NCBI RefSeq assembly: GCF_009208105.1
Contig: NZ_WFKL01000001.1
Coordinates: 62,001-126,000, forward strand
Direction of reading: 5' to 3'
From: Rouxiella sp. S1S-2
GTDB lineage: Bacteria > Pseudomonadota > Gammaproteobacteria > Enterobacterales > Enterobacteriaceae
DNA length: 64,000 nt
Of the stretch, positions 18,600 through 30,283 are shown one piece after another. Position 1 is the first letter of the stretch, and every line of letters begins with the position of its first letter. The notes beneath the pieces were generated by a model. It had not been told where the DNA came from and ran no database searches. It worked only from the letters and a program-made list of their open reading frames with translations. Both the position numbers and the translations under genes were made by a program.

Positions 18600-20153
18600 A
18601 TGTCGCTGTCGATTGTGAATACTCGGGCATCGTTAGGCGTGGTCGCCCCCCGCGTATCCATTGAGGTTCATATCAGCAACGGATTACCCGCCCTCACGCT
18701 GGTCGGCTTGCCGGAGACGGCGGTTAAAGAGGCCCGAGACCGCGTTCGCAGTGCGCTAATCAACTGTGGATTCACCTTCCCCCCTAAACGCATCACGGTA
18801 AATCTCGCCCCCGCTGACTTGCCCAAAGAAGGTGGCCGTTATGACCTGCCGATTGCAATTGCGATTCTGGCGGCCTCTGAGCAACTTGCTACCGACCAGT
18901 TGGGGAAATACGAGTTTATTGGTGAGTTAGGGCTGTCAGGCGCGATACGCGGCGTTAATGGTGCTATTCCGGCGGCTATTGCTGCACAAAAAGAGGGGAG
19001 AAGGCTAATTTTACCGGCCGACAACCAGCGGGAGATGGCACTGCTTGAAGAAGATCAGGTGTGGGTAACCGATCACCTGCTGCAAGTGTGTGCCTTTTTA
19101 CAAGGAACCGGCAGCTTGCTGGCCGTAGAGCGCGATGCAGAATCAGCTCCCGAGCCAGAAGTCGGTGACCTCAGCGAGATAATCGGCCAAGAGCAGTCAA
19201 AAAGAGCGCTCGAAGTTGCCGCCGCCGGAGGACACAATCTTTTGTTACTCGGGCCACCGGGCACGGGTAAAACCATGCTGGCCAGCAGGTTGCGCGGAAT
19301 TTTGCCCCCGCTTACCCAGCAGGAGGCGCTGGAAACCGCGGCCATTGCCAGTCTGGTTTATTCTCCCCAGGGGCAGTACGAAGGCTGTTCGGCCAATACG
19401 CGCCTGCGCCCCTTTCGCTCACCCCATCACAGTATTTCTCTCAATGCGCTGGTCGGCGGCGGCACCATTCCGCGCCCCGGAGAAATTTCTTTGGCGCATA
19501 ACGGCGTACTGTTTCTTGATGAGCTGCCCGAATTTGAGCGCAAAGTGCTCGACGCGCTGCGACAGCCGATGGAGTCGGGTGAAATCACCATCTCGCGAAC
19601 CCGTGCCAAGGTTGATTTCCCTGCACGTATGCAGCTTATAGCGGCGATGAACCCCAGTCCAACCGGCCACTATCAGGGCCAGCACAACCGAACGCCGCCG
19701 CAGCAGATACTGCGCTACCTGAGCCGATTATCCGGCCCGTTTCTTGACCGGTTCGATCTTTCCCTTGAGGTGCCGCTATTACCGCCCGGGTTGCTTAGCC
19801 AACAGCACCAGCAGGCGAGTCGCGTAACGCAGGAAACCAGCCAGCAGGTGAGAACGCGCGTGATCGCCGCCCGCGAGCGTCAGCTGGCTCGAGCCGGTAA
19901 GCTTAACGCGCATTTGAGCAGCACGGAGGTACAGCAATTTTGCAAATTAACTCGGGAGGATGCCGTGTTTCTGGAAAGTGTGTTACAAAAGCTGGGGTTA
20001 TCAGTACGGGCGTGGCACAGGATATTGAAAGTCGCCAGGACGCTGGCCGATCTTAATCGGCAGGAAACAATACAAAAAGCGCAACTCGCTGAAGCATTAA
20101 GCTATCGCTGTATGGATCGGCTATTGTTAACGTTGCATAAAAATTTGGCATAA
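18600..20153 (+). CDS. yifB: YifB family Mg chelatase-like AAA+ ATPase (ComM-like)
   Basis: The 517-residue protein has the N-terminal Lon-protease-like ChlI domain (about 20-150, with LPKEGGRYDLPIAIA), then a Mg-chelatase type AAA+ domain. Walker A is GPPGTGKT at 218-225, the sensor/Walker B region is GVLFLDELPEFERKVLDALR, and the arginine motif is RFDLSLEVPLLPPG. A C-terminal helical domain follows. Homologues such as ComM promote branch migration during natural transformation; the role in enterics is less clear. The ATG at 18600 is chosen because GGAGG sits 5 bases upstream and MSLSIVNTRASLG matches E. coli. An upstream in-frame start at 18444 was rejected. Confidence 0.95.
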   Translation: MSLSIVNTRASLGVVAPRVSIEVHISNGLPALTLVGLPETAVKEARDRVRSALINCGFTFPPKRITVNLAPADLPKEGGRYDLPIAIAILAASEQLATDQLGKYEFIGELGLSGAIRGVNGAIPAAIAAQKEGRRLILPADNQREMALLEEDQVWVTDHLLQVCAFLQGTGSLLAVERDAESAPEPEVGDLSEIIGQEQSKRALEVAAAGGHNLLLLGPPGTGKTMLASRLRGILPPLTQQEALETAAIASLVYSPQGQYEGCSANTRLRPFRSPHHSISLNALVGGGTIPRPGEISLAHNGVLFLDELPEFERKVLDALRQPMESGEITISRTRAKVDFPARMQLIAAMNPSPTGHYQGQHNRTPPQQILRYLSRLSGPFLDRFDLSLEVPLLPPGLLSQQHQQASRVTQETSQQVRTRVIAARERQLARAGKLNAHLSSTEVQQFCKLTREDAVFLESVLQKLGLSVRAWHRILKVARTLADLNRQETIQKAQLAEALSYRCMDRLLLTLHKNLA

Positions 20154-20154
20154 A

Positions 20155-20177
20155 AAAACGGGGACAAGCCCCGTTTT
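20155..20177. terminator. Terminator between yifB and maoP
   Basis: AAAACGGGG (20155-20163), loop ACAAG, CCCCGTTTT (20169-20177). A- and T-tracts on both sides make it usable from both convergent genes. Confidence 0.88.
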
Positions 20178-20178
20178 G

Positions 20179-20517
20179 TTAATCGTCGCTGTCGGTATAG
20201 TCTTCCACCGTGTCAGCCTGCGGTTTGCCGCCTGACAACGTATGGAATTTCTTTGGACGACGGGTGCGAATAATATATTTATTCCACACTTTTTCAGCGT
20301 CGGTTGCTGGCTCGCGGGTGCCGCGGCAAACATCCAGAAACAGCTTTTCTTCTTCGGTTACCGGTTCGCGTTTTCCCAGATCCAGCTCGTTGAAAGCATA
20401 GCCATAACGTTCTAGCAATTGCGCTTCTTTAATGGTGAAATCGCCATGCCGGGAGAACCCGCGAGGGTAATGTTTATTGTCAAAAAAACGATTTGTCGTG
20501 GTGAAACTTTCCGCCAT
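20179..20517 (-). CDS. maoP: Macrodomain Ori organisation protein MaoP
   Basis: The 112-residue product, formerly YifE, matches E. coli almost throughout: [40 protein letters not shown], then [15 protein letters not shown] and the terminal EDYTDSDD. In E. coli it acts with the maoS site to constrain the Ori macrodomain; maoS lies upstream of maoP there. The start at 20517 is the conserved one; longer in-frame starts have no support. It is divergent from hdfR with a 118-bp gap. Confidence 0.95.
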   Translation of the reverse strand: MAESFTTTNRFFDNKHYPRGFSRHGDFTIKEAQLLERYGYAFNELDLGKREPVTEEEKLFLDVCRGTREPATDAEKVWNKYIIRTRRPKKFHTLSGGKPQADTVEDYTDSDD

Positions 20518-20635
20518 CTGACACGCTCCTAATTCTCTCATGGTCGTGCTGTTATGGCGCGGAGTATTAGATAGGCTTGACAATCTGTAAAACAAAACAT
20601 TTAAATCTTAACGACAAAAAATTTTGGAGATGGTA

Positions 20636-21463
20636 GTGGACACGGAATTACTGAAAACCTTTTTGGAGGTCAGTAGAACTCGTCACTTTGGTCGGGCGGC
20701 TGAATCTCTGTATTTGACACAGTCAGCGGTGAGCTTTCGAATACGCCAATTGGAGACCCAACTTGGCGCAAATTTGTTTACACGTCATAGAAATAACATC
20801 CGCCTGACGCCCGCAGGAGAGCGCCTGCTGCCTTACGCGGAAAACCTGATGTCAACATGGCAATTAGCGAAAAAAGAGGTTGTACGCTCTTTACAGCACA
20901 CAGAATTATCGATTGGCGCAACGGCCTCGCTTTGGGAGGCATATTTAACACCGTGGCTACAGGCTTTGTATGAGCAACGTGAATCATTGCGACTGGAAGC
21001 ACGCGTGGCACTACGCCAGTCATTAGTAAAACAACTGCATGAAAGACAGCTCGATTTGCTCATCACCACCGAGCCGCCAAAGATGGATGAGCTATCCAGC
21101 CAACTGCTGGGTAATTTTTCGTTACGTCTTTTTTGCTCGCATAAACAAGATAAAACGGCTCAGGGAGCGTACATCAGACTGGAATGGGGCGCGGATTTTC
21201 CGCAGCAGGAAAGTCGAATGCAGGCCAGCGATCAGGAACCGGTGCTAACGACCACCTCCGCGCATCTAACACGCCAGCTGCTCGATACCACTGGCGGATG
21301 CGCCTTCCTCCCAAGCCACTGGGAGAAAGACTATCCGCAACTGTCGGTTTATAAAGACATTCCGCCGGTTATCAGGCCGCTGTACGCCGTTTGGCTGCAA
21401 AACAGCGATCAGCAAGTACTGATCCGACAGCTACTGAAAACACCGATGAGCACCGGTATTTAG
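20636..21463 (+). CDS. hdfR: HTH-type transcriptional regulator HdfR (LysR family)
   Basis: A 275-residue LysR regulator; in E. coli HdfR represses the flagellar master operon flhDC and affects gltBD. The N-terminal DNA-binding domain reads [20 protein letters not shown] followed by [14 protein letters not shown] (about 1-60). The effector domain is more divergent from E. coli. A GTG start at 20636 is preferred: GGAG at 20626-20629 is correctly spaced and the first residues match E. coli. The ATG at 20630 overlaps the ribosome-binding site. It converges on yjfF with a 15-bp gap and no obvious terminator. Confidence 0.93.
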   Translation: MDTELLKTFLEVSRTRHFGRAAESLYLTQSAVSFRIRQLETQLGANLFTRHRNNIRLTPAGERLLPYAENLMSTWQLAKKEVVRSLQHTELSIGATASLWEAYLTPWLQALYEQRESLRLEARVALRQSLVKQLHERQLDLLITTEPPKMDELSSQLLGNFSLRLFCSHKQDKTAQGAYIRLEWGADFPQQESRMQASDQEPVLTTTSAHLTRQLLDTTGGCAFLPSHWEKDYPQLSVYKDIPPVIRPLYAVWLQNSDQQVLIRQLLKTPMSTGI

Positions 21464-21478
21464 CACTGTGCTGATGAG

Positions 21479-22465
21479 TCAGGTCGTTTTTAGCTGCGGG
21501 TGACGGGCTCGGCGAGTTAGCCAATAGGAGCCCATGCCTTTCTGCAGTGCGATGAAAATAAACAGCAGCACGCCCATCACGATTTTTGTCCACCACGAGC
21601 TTAGCGTGCCATCAAAGGTGATATAGGTTTGAATCAATCCCTGGATCATCACGCCAAACAGACTGCCCAGCACCGTACCTACGCCGCCGCTCAACAGCGT
21701 ACCGCCAATAACTACGGCGGCGATGGCATCAAGCTCGACGCCGCTTGCCGCCAAGGCATAACCGGCCGAGGTGTAAAGTGAAAAAATAATGCCTGACAGC
21801 ACGGCCAGTGAACTTGAAAGCATATAGATATAAATCGTGGTTTTCCTTACCGGAACACCCATCAGCCCAGCTGAGTGCGCATTGCCACCTATGGCATAAA
21901 CGTTGTTACCGAACCGCGTTCTGTGAGCCAGAATAATCCCCACCGCCACCACACAAAGCATCACCAGCGCCAGCAGGGTAAGACGCCCTCCTCCGGGCAC
22001 CTTCCAGGCATAGTTAGCCAGCGTGGCATACAGCGGATGGTTAATCGGTAAAGACTCTTCAGAGAGCACAAAACTCATGCCGCGAATAAAGAACATTCCG
22101 GCTAGGGTAATAATAAAAGCCGGCAGCTTGAGGGTGTCGATTATCCAACCCATTAGACCGCCAAAAAGTGCGCCCATAATCAACACAATGGCAAAGGCGT
22201 AGAATGGCGGTACGCCGTAATCACCAATAAGTTTTGCCAGCGCAACGCCGGTAAAAGCGATCACTGACCCAACCGAAAGGTCTATGCCGCCGGAAAGAAT
22301 AACAAAAGTCATGCCTACGGCCACAATACCGAGGAAGGCGTTATCCGTTAGCAAGTCGCAAAATACGCGTGTGGAAGCAAAGCCGGGGAACTGGTAGAAG
22401 CAGTACCCGTAGCCCGCGATAAAAACCAAAATGGTAATCAATAGGGGGAGATTGCGCTTGAGCAT
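21479..22465 (-). CDS. yjfF: Galactofuranose ABC transporter permease YjfF
   Basis: Inner-membrane permease of the BPD_transp_2 (ribose/galactose) family, 328 residues with about eight to ten hydrophobic segments. Typical motifs are VAVGMTFVILSGGIDLSVGS near 50-70 and the EAA-like loop FGNNVYAIGGNAHSAGLMGV near 185. It is close to E. coli YjfF. It is the last gene of ytfQRT-yjfF, and its start touches the ytfT stop (shared base at 22465), so the two are coupled. Confidence 0.93.
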   Translation of the reverse strand: MLKRNLPLLITILVFIAGYGYCFYQFPGFASTRVFCDLLTDNAFLGIVAVGMTFVILSGGIDLSVGSVIAFTGVALAKLIGDYGVPPFYAFAIVLIMGALFGGLMGWIIDTLKLPAFIITLAGMFFIRGMSFVLSEESLPINHPLYATLANYAWKVPGGGRLTLLALVMLCVVAVGIILAHRTRFGNNVYAIGGNAHSAGLMGVPVRKTTIYIYMLSSSLAVLSGIIFSLYTSAGYALAASGVELDAIAAVVIGGTLLSGGVGTVLGSLFGVMIQGLIQTYITFDGTLSSWWTKIVMGVLLFIFIALQKGMGSYWLTRRARHPQLKTT

Positions 22466-23484
22466 TACTCTTTCCTCCGAAACAGACCGCGAAGAGAAAC
22501 GCGAGGTGACTGGACGACCAGCACGGCTAACACCACTACCGCCTTGAGCACCAGATTAAACTCGGGTTTGAAGCCCGAAAGAAGAATGCCGGTATTCATG
22601 CCCTGAATAATAAGCGCGCCGATGAGCGAAAGGAGTAGGTTAAAACGACCACCCAGCAGTGAACCGCCGCCGATAACCACGGCTAAAATGGCGTCCAGCT
22701 CCAGCCACAGTCCGGCGTTATTGGCGTCGGCTCCGCGAATGTCAGCCGTTACAATGACACCCGCTACAGCGGCGCAGATTCCGCAGATAATATAAACCGA
22801 AATCAGCACCAAACGCGCATTAACGCCGGCGTTGTAAGACGATCGAACGTTGATACCCACAGATTCGATAAACAGCCCCAGCGCCGTTTTACGCGTTAAC
22901 AACCACAGCAACAACAGCATCACCGCGGCAATAATCACCGGCATCGGCAATGTCAGCAGCGATCCGCTGCCAAACTGAGAGAGTCCATTGTGCTCGAAGG
23001 TGACGATTTGTCCCTCGGTGATCAACTGCGCAATACCGCGTCCGGCAACCATGAGCATCAGCGTGGCAACGATCGGCTGTATTTGCAGCACGGCGACCAA
23101 AAAGCCGTTCCACAGGCCACAGGCAGCACCCACCGCAACGGCGGCCAATATTACCGTTGTAAGAGGATACCCATTGACGGTCATCGTGGCCGCCGTAGCA
23201 CCCGCGATAGCCATCACAGCACCGACGGAGAGATCTATACCTCCGGTGGCGATAACCAGCGTCATACCCAGTGCAAGAATGGCCACCGGCGCACCGCGGT
23301 TGAAAATATCGACCAAACTGCCAAACAGTCGGCCGTCCTGCAGGTGAATGTTAAAAAAACCGGGCGCGACAAGGCTATCAATTACCAAGATAGCCAAAAA
23401 CGCGCCGACCTGTGTGGCCCCTTTAGGAAATACCCAGCGGACCTTGCGCGGCCTTCCTGTCATCGGCAGACTCCTGTTCGTCAT
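22465..23484 (-). CDS. ytfT: Galactofuranose ABC transporter permease YtfT
   Basis: Second permease of the importer, 339 residues and multi-spanning. It carries ALGMTLVIATGGIDLSVGAV and the terminal hydrophobic segments ADANNAGLWLELDAILAVVI and GALIIQGMNTGILLSGF seen in E. coli YtfT. The ATG at 23484 is preceded by AAGGGG. An in-frame start at 23508 would overlap the ytfR stop and is less likely. It should form a heterodimeric channel with YjfF. Confidence 0.92.
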   Translation of the reverse strand: MTNRSLPMTGRPRKVRWVFPKGATQVGAFLAILVIDSLVAPGFFNIHLQDGRLFGSLVDIFNRGAPVAILALGMTLVIATGGIDLSVGAVMAIAGATAATMTVNGYPLTTVILAAVAVGAACGLWNGFLVAVLQIQPIVATLMLMVAGRGIAQLITEGQIVTFEHNGLSQFGSGSLLTLPMPVIIAAVMLLLLWLLTRKTALGLFIESVGINVRSSYNAGVNARLVLISVYIICGICAAVAGVIVTADIRGADANNAGLWLELDAILAVVIGGGSLLGGRFNLLLSLIGALIIQGMNTGILLSGFKPEFNLVLKAVVVLAVLVVQSPRVSLRGLFRRKE

Positions 23485-23494
23485 GGATATCCCC

Positions 23495-25000
23495 TTATTG
23501 AACCGCAATCGCAGTCATGATGGCCGGAACCGAAATTTGGTCCTGCTCGATTTGAGTAATATGCCGTCGGTCGCGCAGAACCACGATTCTGTCAGCGTAG
23601 CCCGCCAGCTCTTCAAGTTCGGAGGAGATAACCAGCAGTGCCAGCCCTTCATCACAGAGTTTTTCAATCAGACGGATAATTTCAGCATGAGCGCCGACAT
23701 CGATGCCGCGAGTAGGCTCATCGAGAATAAGAAAACGGGGATGGGTCGCCAGCCAGCGCGAAAGCAGTACCTTTTGCTGATTACCTCCCGAGAGGTACTG
23801 TATTTCTTGTTCGGCGCTGGGGGTGCGGATCCCCAGCAGCTTGATAAACTTGTCGGCAATCTGATTTTGTTCTTTCATCGAAAGCGGCCGTAGCCAGCCA
23901 CGCTGGGCCTGCAGCGCCAAGATAATGTTTTCACGCACCGTCGCGGCACCAATGATACCGTCGGTTTTGCGATCCTCCGGGCAGTAACCAAACCCCAGTT
24001 TTGCCGCCTTGCGCGGTGTACGAATCGTCACGTCCTGACCATTAACTTTGGCGGTCCCCGTATCATGACTTTTGATGCCAAAGATAAGCTGGGCGGTTTC
24101 AGTACGCCCCGACCCCAGTAAACCGGCAAGCCCGACAATTTCACCGCGCCGCACGCTAAGGTCAAAATTCTCGACCAATCCGCGTCGCCCGTAGTCTTTA
24201 AATTCAACTAGCGGATCGCCGGTTACTGCACGGTGCTCACCGCGCTTGAGCAACGCCTCGTCGAAACTGTGTCCCAGCATCATTGGCACAAGCTCGATGC
24301 GCGGCAGATCTTGGGTAAGCGAGGTGCCGACCAGTTTTCCGTTACGTAATACGGTAATGCGATCGCTGATGCGGTAGACCTGATCGAGAAAATGGGTGAC
24401 AAACACCATTCCCATCCCTTTATCTCTCAGCTGCATCAAGATATCGAGCAGCATACTGACCTCTTTTGCATCGAGGCTGGCGGTAGGCTCATCCAGAATA
24501 AGGACTTGCGCAGAAAGGTCCACAGCGCGGGCAATAGCCACGATTTGCTGAATCGCGATGGAATAGGCGGCAAGAGGCTGGCCGACGTCAAGATGGAGCC
24601 CATAACCGGCGAGCAGAGTTTCTGCCTGCTGGTCCATTTGTCGCTGGTTCACCAGCCCGAAGCGTGTGGGCTCTCGGCCAATAAATAAATTAGCTGCTAC
24701 GGAAATATTCGGCAGCAGGTTCACTTCCTGATAAACGGTGCCAATGCCTAGTGCCTGAGCGTGAGCGGTATTGATGGCCTCAATAGGTTCACCATTGAGA
24801 TAAACGCTGCCTGCCGAACGTTTATAGACGCCGGTAAGCGCTTTAATCAACGTGGATTTACCTGCGCCGTTCTCGCCCAATAGCGCCACGATCTCGCCAC
24901 GATTAAGCGTAAAATCCACCTTTTCCAGCGCTTTTACTCCAGGAAACTCAACGGATAAACCGCGCACCTCAAGTAAGGTTGATGATTGAAGATGCTCCAT
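23495..25000 (-). CDS. ytfR: Galactofuranose ABC transporter ATP-binding protein YtfR
   Basis: Two fused ABC ATPase domains in 501 residues, as usual for sugar importers of this class (E. coli 500). The first domain has Walker A GENGAGKST at 42-50 and Walker B LILDEPTASLD. The second has the degenerate Walker A GLLGSGRTE near 295 and the signature LSGGNQQKVLLSRWL with LILDEPTRGIDVGAH. It lies 128 bp downstream of ytfQ, across an inverted repeat that may adjust its expression relative to the binding protein. Confidence 0.95.
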   Translation of the reverse strand: MEHLQSSTLLEVRGLSVEFPGVKALEKVDFTLNRGEIVALLGENGAGKSTLIKALTGVYKRSAGSVYLNGEPIEAINTAHAQALGIGTVYQEVNLLPNISVAANLFIGREPTRFGLVNQRQMDQQAETLLAGYGLHLDVGQPLAAYSIAIQQIVAIARAVDLSAQVLILDEPTASLDAKEVSMLLDILMQLRDKGMGMVFVTHFLDQVYRISDRITVLRNGKLVGTSLTQDLPRIELVPMMLGHSFDEALLKRGEHRAVTGDPLVEFKDYGRRGLVENFDLSVRRGEIVGLAGLLGSGRTETAQLIFGIKSHDTGTAKVNGQDVTIRTPRKAAKLGFGYCPEDRKTDGIIGAATVRENIILALQAQRGWLRPLSMKEQNQIADKFIKLLGIRTPSAEQEIQYLSGGNQQKVLLSRWLATHPRFLILDEPTRGIDVGAHAEIIRLIEKLCDEGLALLVISSELEELAGYADRIVVLRDRRHITQIEQDQISVPAIMTAIAVQ

Positions 25001-25064
25001 TAGATTCTCGACCCCGACAGCATGCGCACGATAACGGCTGTATGTGCAAAATGGGATAATGAAA

Positions 25065-25119
25065 CCGGCTCTGCGTTATGAACAATATTGAATTAATATC
25101 ACTCATCAACCAGAGCCGG
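25065..25119 (-). repeat. Inverted repeat in the ytfQ-ytfR intercistronic gap
   Basis: Perfect 9-bp arms CCGGCTCTG (25065-25073) and CAGAGCCGG (25111-25119) lie 9 bp after the ytfQ stop, with a 37-base A/T-rich loop. There is no U-tract. In binding-protein operons such hairpins commonly protect the upstream mRNA and lower downstream expression; that role is inferred here. Confidence 0.7.
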
Positions 25120-25128
25120 AAAGCAGGT

Positions 25129-26085
25129 TTAGTAGCCCATATCTTTTTTCATGTCGTACTCTTTCTGCGCCATGTCAGGCAGCACCAGAGTTGATTGAGT
25201 CTGAATAAACTTTGGAGGTTGAGTGCCGTCTTTTTTCATCTTGATCAGCGCATCAAACGCTGGGCCAGCCATATTTGGCGTTAGTTCAACAGAGGCATTG
25301 GATTCACCGCTGAGCATGGCTTTGTAGATATCAGGCACGCCGTCAATCGAGACGACCTTAATTTGCGAGCCGGGTTTCAAACCTGCTTCTTTAATGGCCT
25401 GAATCGCACCGATGGCCATATCATCGTTATGCGCATAGACCGCGCAAATATTTTTGCCGTTTTGCTCAGCCTTGATGAAGCTTTCCATCACTTCCTTGCC
25501 CTTGCTGCGGGTAAAGTCGCCGGACTGAGAACGAATAATTTTCACATTAGGTGCCGCTTTCAAAGCATCGGCAAAACCTTGCTTACGGTTTAGCGCAACG
25601 CTCGCACCGACAGTTCCCTGGAGTTCAACGACGTTGCAGGGCTTGCCTGCCACCTCCTTGACCAGCCAATCCCCTGCTACTTTGCCTTCGTGTACGCTGT
25701 CTGATGCCACGGCGGCGGTATAAAGCGATGGATCGCTGACTTCGATTGTACGGTCTAGCAGGAATACCGGGATCTTGGCTTCTTTAGCTTCTGTCAGTAC
25801 CGGCGCCCAGCCAGTAGCGACCACCGGGGCAATAAAGATGGCATCTACGCCCTGCGCAATGAACGAACGTATTGCCTTGATTTGATTCTCTTGTTTTTGT
25901 TGAGCATCGGCTATTTTCAGGGTTATTCCGCGTTTTTGTGCTTCCAGTTTGGAGACTTTGGTTTCTGCAGAACGCCAGCCTGATTCAGAACCGATTTGAG
26001 AAAATCCCACGACTAGAGGTGCAGCCTGAGCCGCTCCACAAAATGCCGTTGCGACCGCAGCTGCCAGTAATAAACGTTTATACAT
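25129..26085 (-). CDS. ytfQ: Galactofuranose ABC transporter substrate-binding protein YtfQ
   Basis: Periplasmic sugar-binding protein of the type 1 fold, 318 residues. The signal peptide MYKRLLLAAAVATAFCGAAQA is followed by the mature start APLVVGFSQIGSESGWRSAE, nearly as in E. coli YtfQ, which binds galactofuranose. The hinge-region motif VYAHNDDMAIGAIQAIKEAG and the C-terminal NMGY/DMGY tail are conserved. The start at 26085 has GAGGAA upstream; the in-frame ATG at 26130 would put a hydrophilic extension before the signal peptide and is rejected. Confidence 0.95.
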   Translation of the reverse strand: MYKRLLLAAAVATAFCGAAQAAPLVVGFSQIGSESGWRSAETKVSKLEAQKRGITLKIADAQQKQENQIKAIRSFIAQGVDAIFIAPVVATGWAPVLTEAKEAKIPVFLLDRTIEVSDPSLYTAAVASDSVHEGKVAGDWLVKEVAGKPCNVVELQGTVGASVALNRKQGFADALKAAPNVKIIRSQSGDFTRSKGKEVMESFIKAEQNGKNICAVYAHNDDMAIGAIQAIKEAGLKPGSQIKVVSIDGVPDIYKAMLSGESNASVELTPNMAGPAFDALIKMKKDGTQPPKFIQTQSTLVLPDMAQKEYDMKKDMGY

Positions 26086-26151
26086 TGTTCTTTCCTCACG
26101 CGTAGTCTGAGCTACTTTTTGTTGTGTCATGTAGGGTGCGGCATAGAAAAG

Positions 26152-26220
26152 CGCTAAAACCGAGTTTCGCGGGTGAACAAAGCTTCACCAGGCGACACTT
26201 AGTTTTAGCGTATTGTAAAA
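26152..26220 (-). promoter_or_regulatory. Nested inverted repeats upstream of ytfQ
   Basis: Arms CGCTAAAAC (26152-26160) and GTTTTAGCG (26212-26220) enclose a second pair GGTGAA (26172-26177) / TTCACC (26184-26189). A TACAAT -10-like hexamer lies just upstream on the minus strand at 26221-26226 region. The arrangement could be a leader hairpin or a pair of repressor half-sites for a LacI-type regulator. Which regulator acts here cannot be told from the window. Confidence 0.5.
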
Positions 26221-26461
26221 ACGGTAGGTTGAGCGCGGTCACATAGATGATTAACAATCAATTCGTGCATGTATTCAGCTAGAAAATCACAAAAATTAGG
26301 CAGTAAAACCCACAAATATGCGTCAGGGATTTATTCTTAGAGGATTTAAAGGGTGTAAATCAGGAAAATTTTCGTATTCTTTTTGAACATTAAAGAGGAT
26401 GTTTTGGGCTTTCGAAGGAATTATAGAGCGGGAATAGTGAGGCTTTGCCTTATTCTGAACG

Positions 26462-26489
26462 AAAAAAAACCCCTCGCTTTCGCGAAGGG
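26462..26489 (-). terminator. Terminator of the rRNA operon, downstream of tRNA-Trp
   Basis: CCCTCGC-TTTC-GCGAAGGG hairpin with an uninterrupted A-run on the plus strand (26462-26469), giving a U-tract on the minus strand. It lies about 10 bp after the CCA end of tRNA-Trp and is the only strong terminator after the rrn operon. The remaining 230 bp up to ytfQ hold the ytfQ promoter region. Confidence 0.88.
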
Positions 26490-26498
26490 TCCTTAATA

Positions 26499-26574
26499 TG
26501 GCAGGGGCGGAGAGATTCGAACTCGCGACACCCGGTTTTGGAGACCGGTGCTCTACCAACTGAGCTACGCCCCT
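26499..26574 (-). tRNA. trpT: tRNA-Trp (CCA)
   Basis: Reading the minus strand, 76 nt begin AGGGGCGTAGCTCAGTTGG and end in an encoded CCA. The anticodon loop CTCCAAA gives anticodon CCA, and the T-arm GTTCGAATC is intact. It is nearly identical to E. coli tRNA-Trp. It is the last gene of the rRNA operon. Confidence 0.98.
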
Positions 26575-26627
26575 AAATCTACTTAGTATTATGCCTGCTA
26601 AATTTTAGCAGGCATAATTTTGATAAG

Positions 26628-26704
26628 TGGCGGAACGGACGGGGCTCGAACCCGCGACCCCCTGCGTGACAGGCAGGTATTCTAACCAACTGAACTACCG
26701 CTCC
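26628..26704 (-). tRNA. aspT: tRNA-Asp (GTC)
   Basis: The minus strand reads GGAGCGGTAGTTCAGTTGG and 77 nt later ends in an encoded CCA. The anticodon loop CTGTCAC gives GTC. It sits between 5S rRNA and tRNA-Trp as in E. coli rrnC. A hairpin (ATGCCTGCT/AGCAGGCAT, 26591-26615) between the two tRNAs may help processing. Confidence 0.98.
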
Positions 26705-26793
26705 ACCGGTTCTTTCACTCACCTCAGACAATCGGTCTGAGATCAGTTTGTTCCTTATGTTTTTCCTTGTCAGGGGAAAAAGGAACTAAATTG

Positions 26794-26913
26794 ATGCCTG
26801 GCAGTTCCCTACTCTCGCATGGGGAGACCCCACACTACCATCGGCGCTACGGCGTTTCACTTCTGAGTTCGGCATGGGGTCAGGTGGGACCACCGCGCTA
26901 CTGCCGCCAGGCA
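26794..26913 (-). rRNA. rrf: 5S ribosomal RNA
   Basis: 120 nt on the minus strand starting TGCCTGGCGGCAGTAGCGCG and ending CTGCCAGGCAT. The terminal helix and the CCCATGCCGAACTCAGAAGT loop are the enterobacterial type. Complementary A/G-T/C tracts flank it for RNase E and RNase III processing. Confidence 0.97.
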
Positions 26914-27036
26914 AATTCGTTTTATTCTAACCGCTTTCCCCATCATTCAGGGTAAGCCATCAGAACCAATCTTTGAACAAGCTGATTTCATTGAAACTTA
27001 AGTCTTTGTGTCTCTCTAAAACACCTTCGGTGTTGT

Positions 27037-29944
<2,908 letters not shown>

Positions 29945-30081
29945 TCACAACCCGAAGGTGTCTTGCGACGCCGTTCGTGCTGCGATTATTTGAGAGACTC
30001 TAATACAGGTGCGCATAACTCAGTACTTCTACGGAGAGTTATGTTCAGCTGTATCGTTTCAATTTTTCAGCTTGTTCCAGA

Positions 30082-30094
30082 TTGTTAAAGAGCA
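30082..30094 (-). promoter_or_regulatory. boxA antitermination site in the 16S-23S spacer
   Basis: The minus strand reads TGCTCTTTAACAA, the enterobacterial boxA, 63 bp before the tRNA-Ala 3' side and upstream of 23S. It recruits the NusB/NusE antitermination complex for the distal half of the operon. Confidence 0.85.
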
Positions 30095-30156
30095 AAATAC
30101 TTCGCAGCATACTGTTTCCAATATACTCTGAAGTATTAATGTGACCCGTATGGATA

Positions 30157-30232
30157 TGGTGGAGCTAAGCGGGATCGAACCGCTGACCTCCTGCGTGCAA
30201 GGCAGGCGCTCTCCCAGCTGAGCTATAGCCCC
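30157..30232 (-). tRNA. alaT: tRNA-Ala (TGC)
   Basis: The minus strand runs GGGGCTATAGCTCAGCTGGG to an encoded CCA, 76 nt, with anticodon loop CTTGCAC giving TGC. It is the second tRNA in the 16S-23S spacer. The letter in the symbol is by analogy and not locus-specific. Confidence 0.96.
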
Positions 30233-30283
30233 ATACAGTCACTTACAGATACCTTTATATGTCCCACCCTAAAAAGAGTTTCA

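Noticed and set aside
21464..26498. Genomic island next to tRNA-Trp
   Set aside because: The interval has only the ytf importer, with no integrase, transposase, phage gene or visible att duplication, and base usage looks like the neighbours. Placement alone is reported as a finding, without calling an island.
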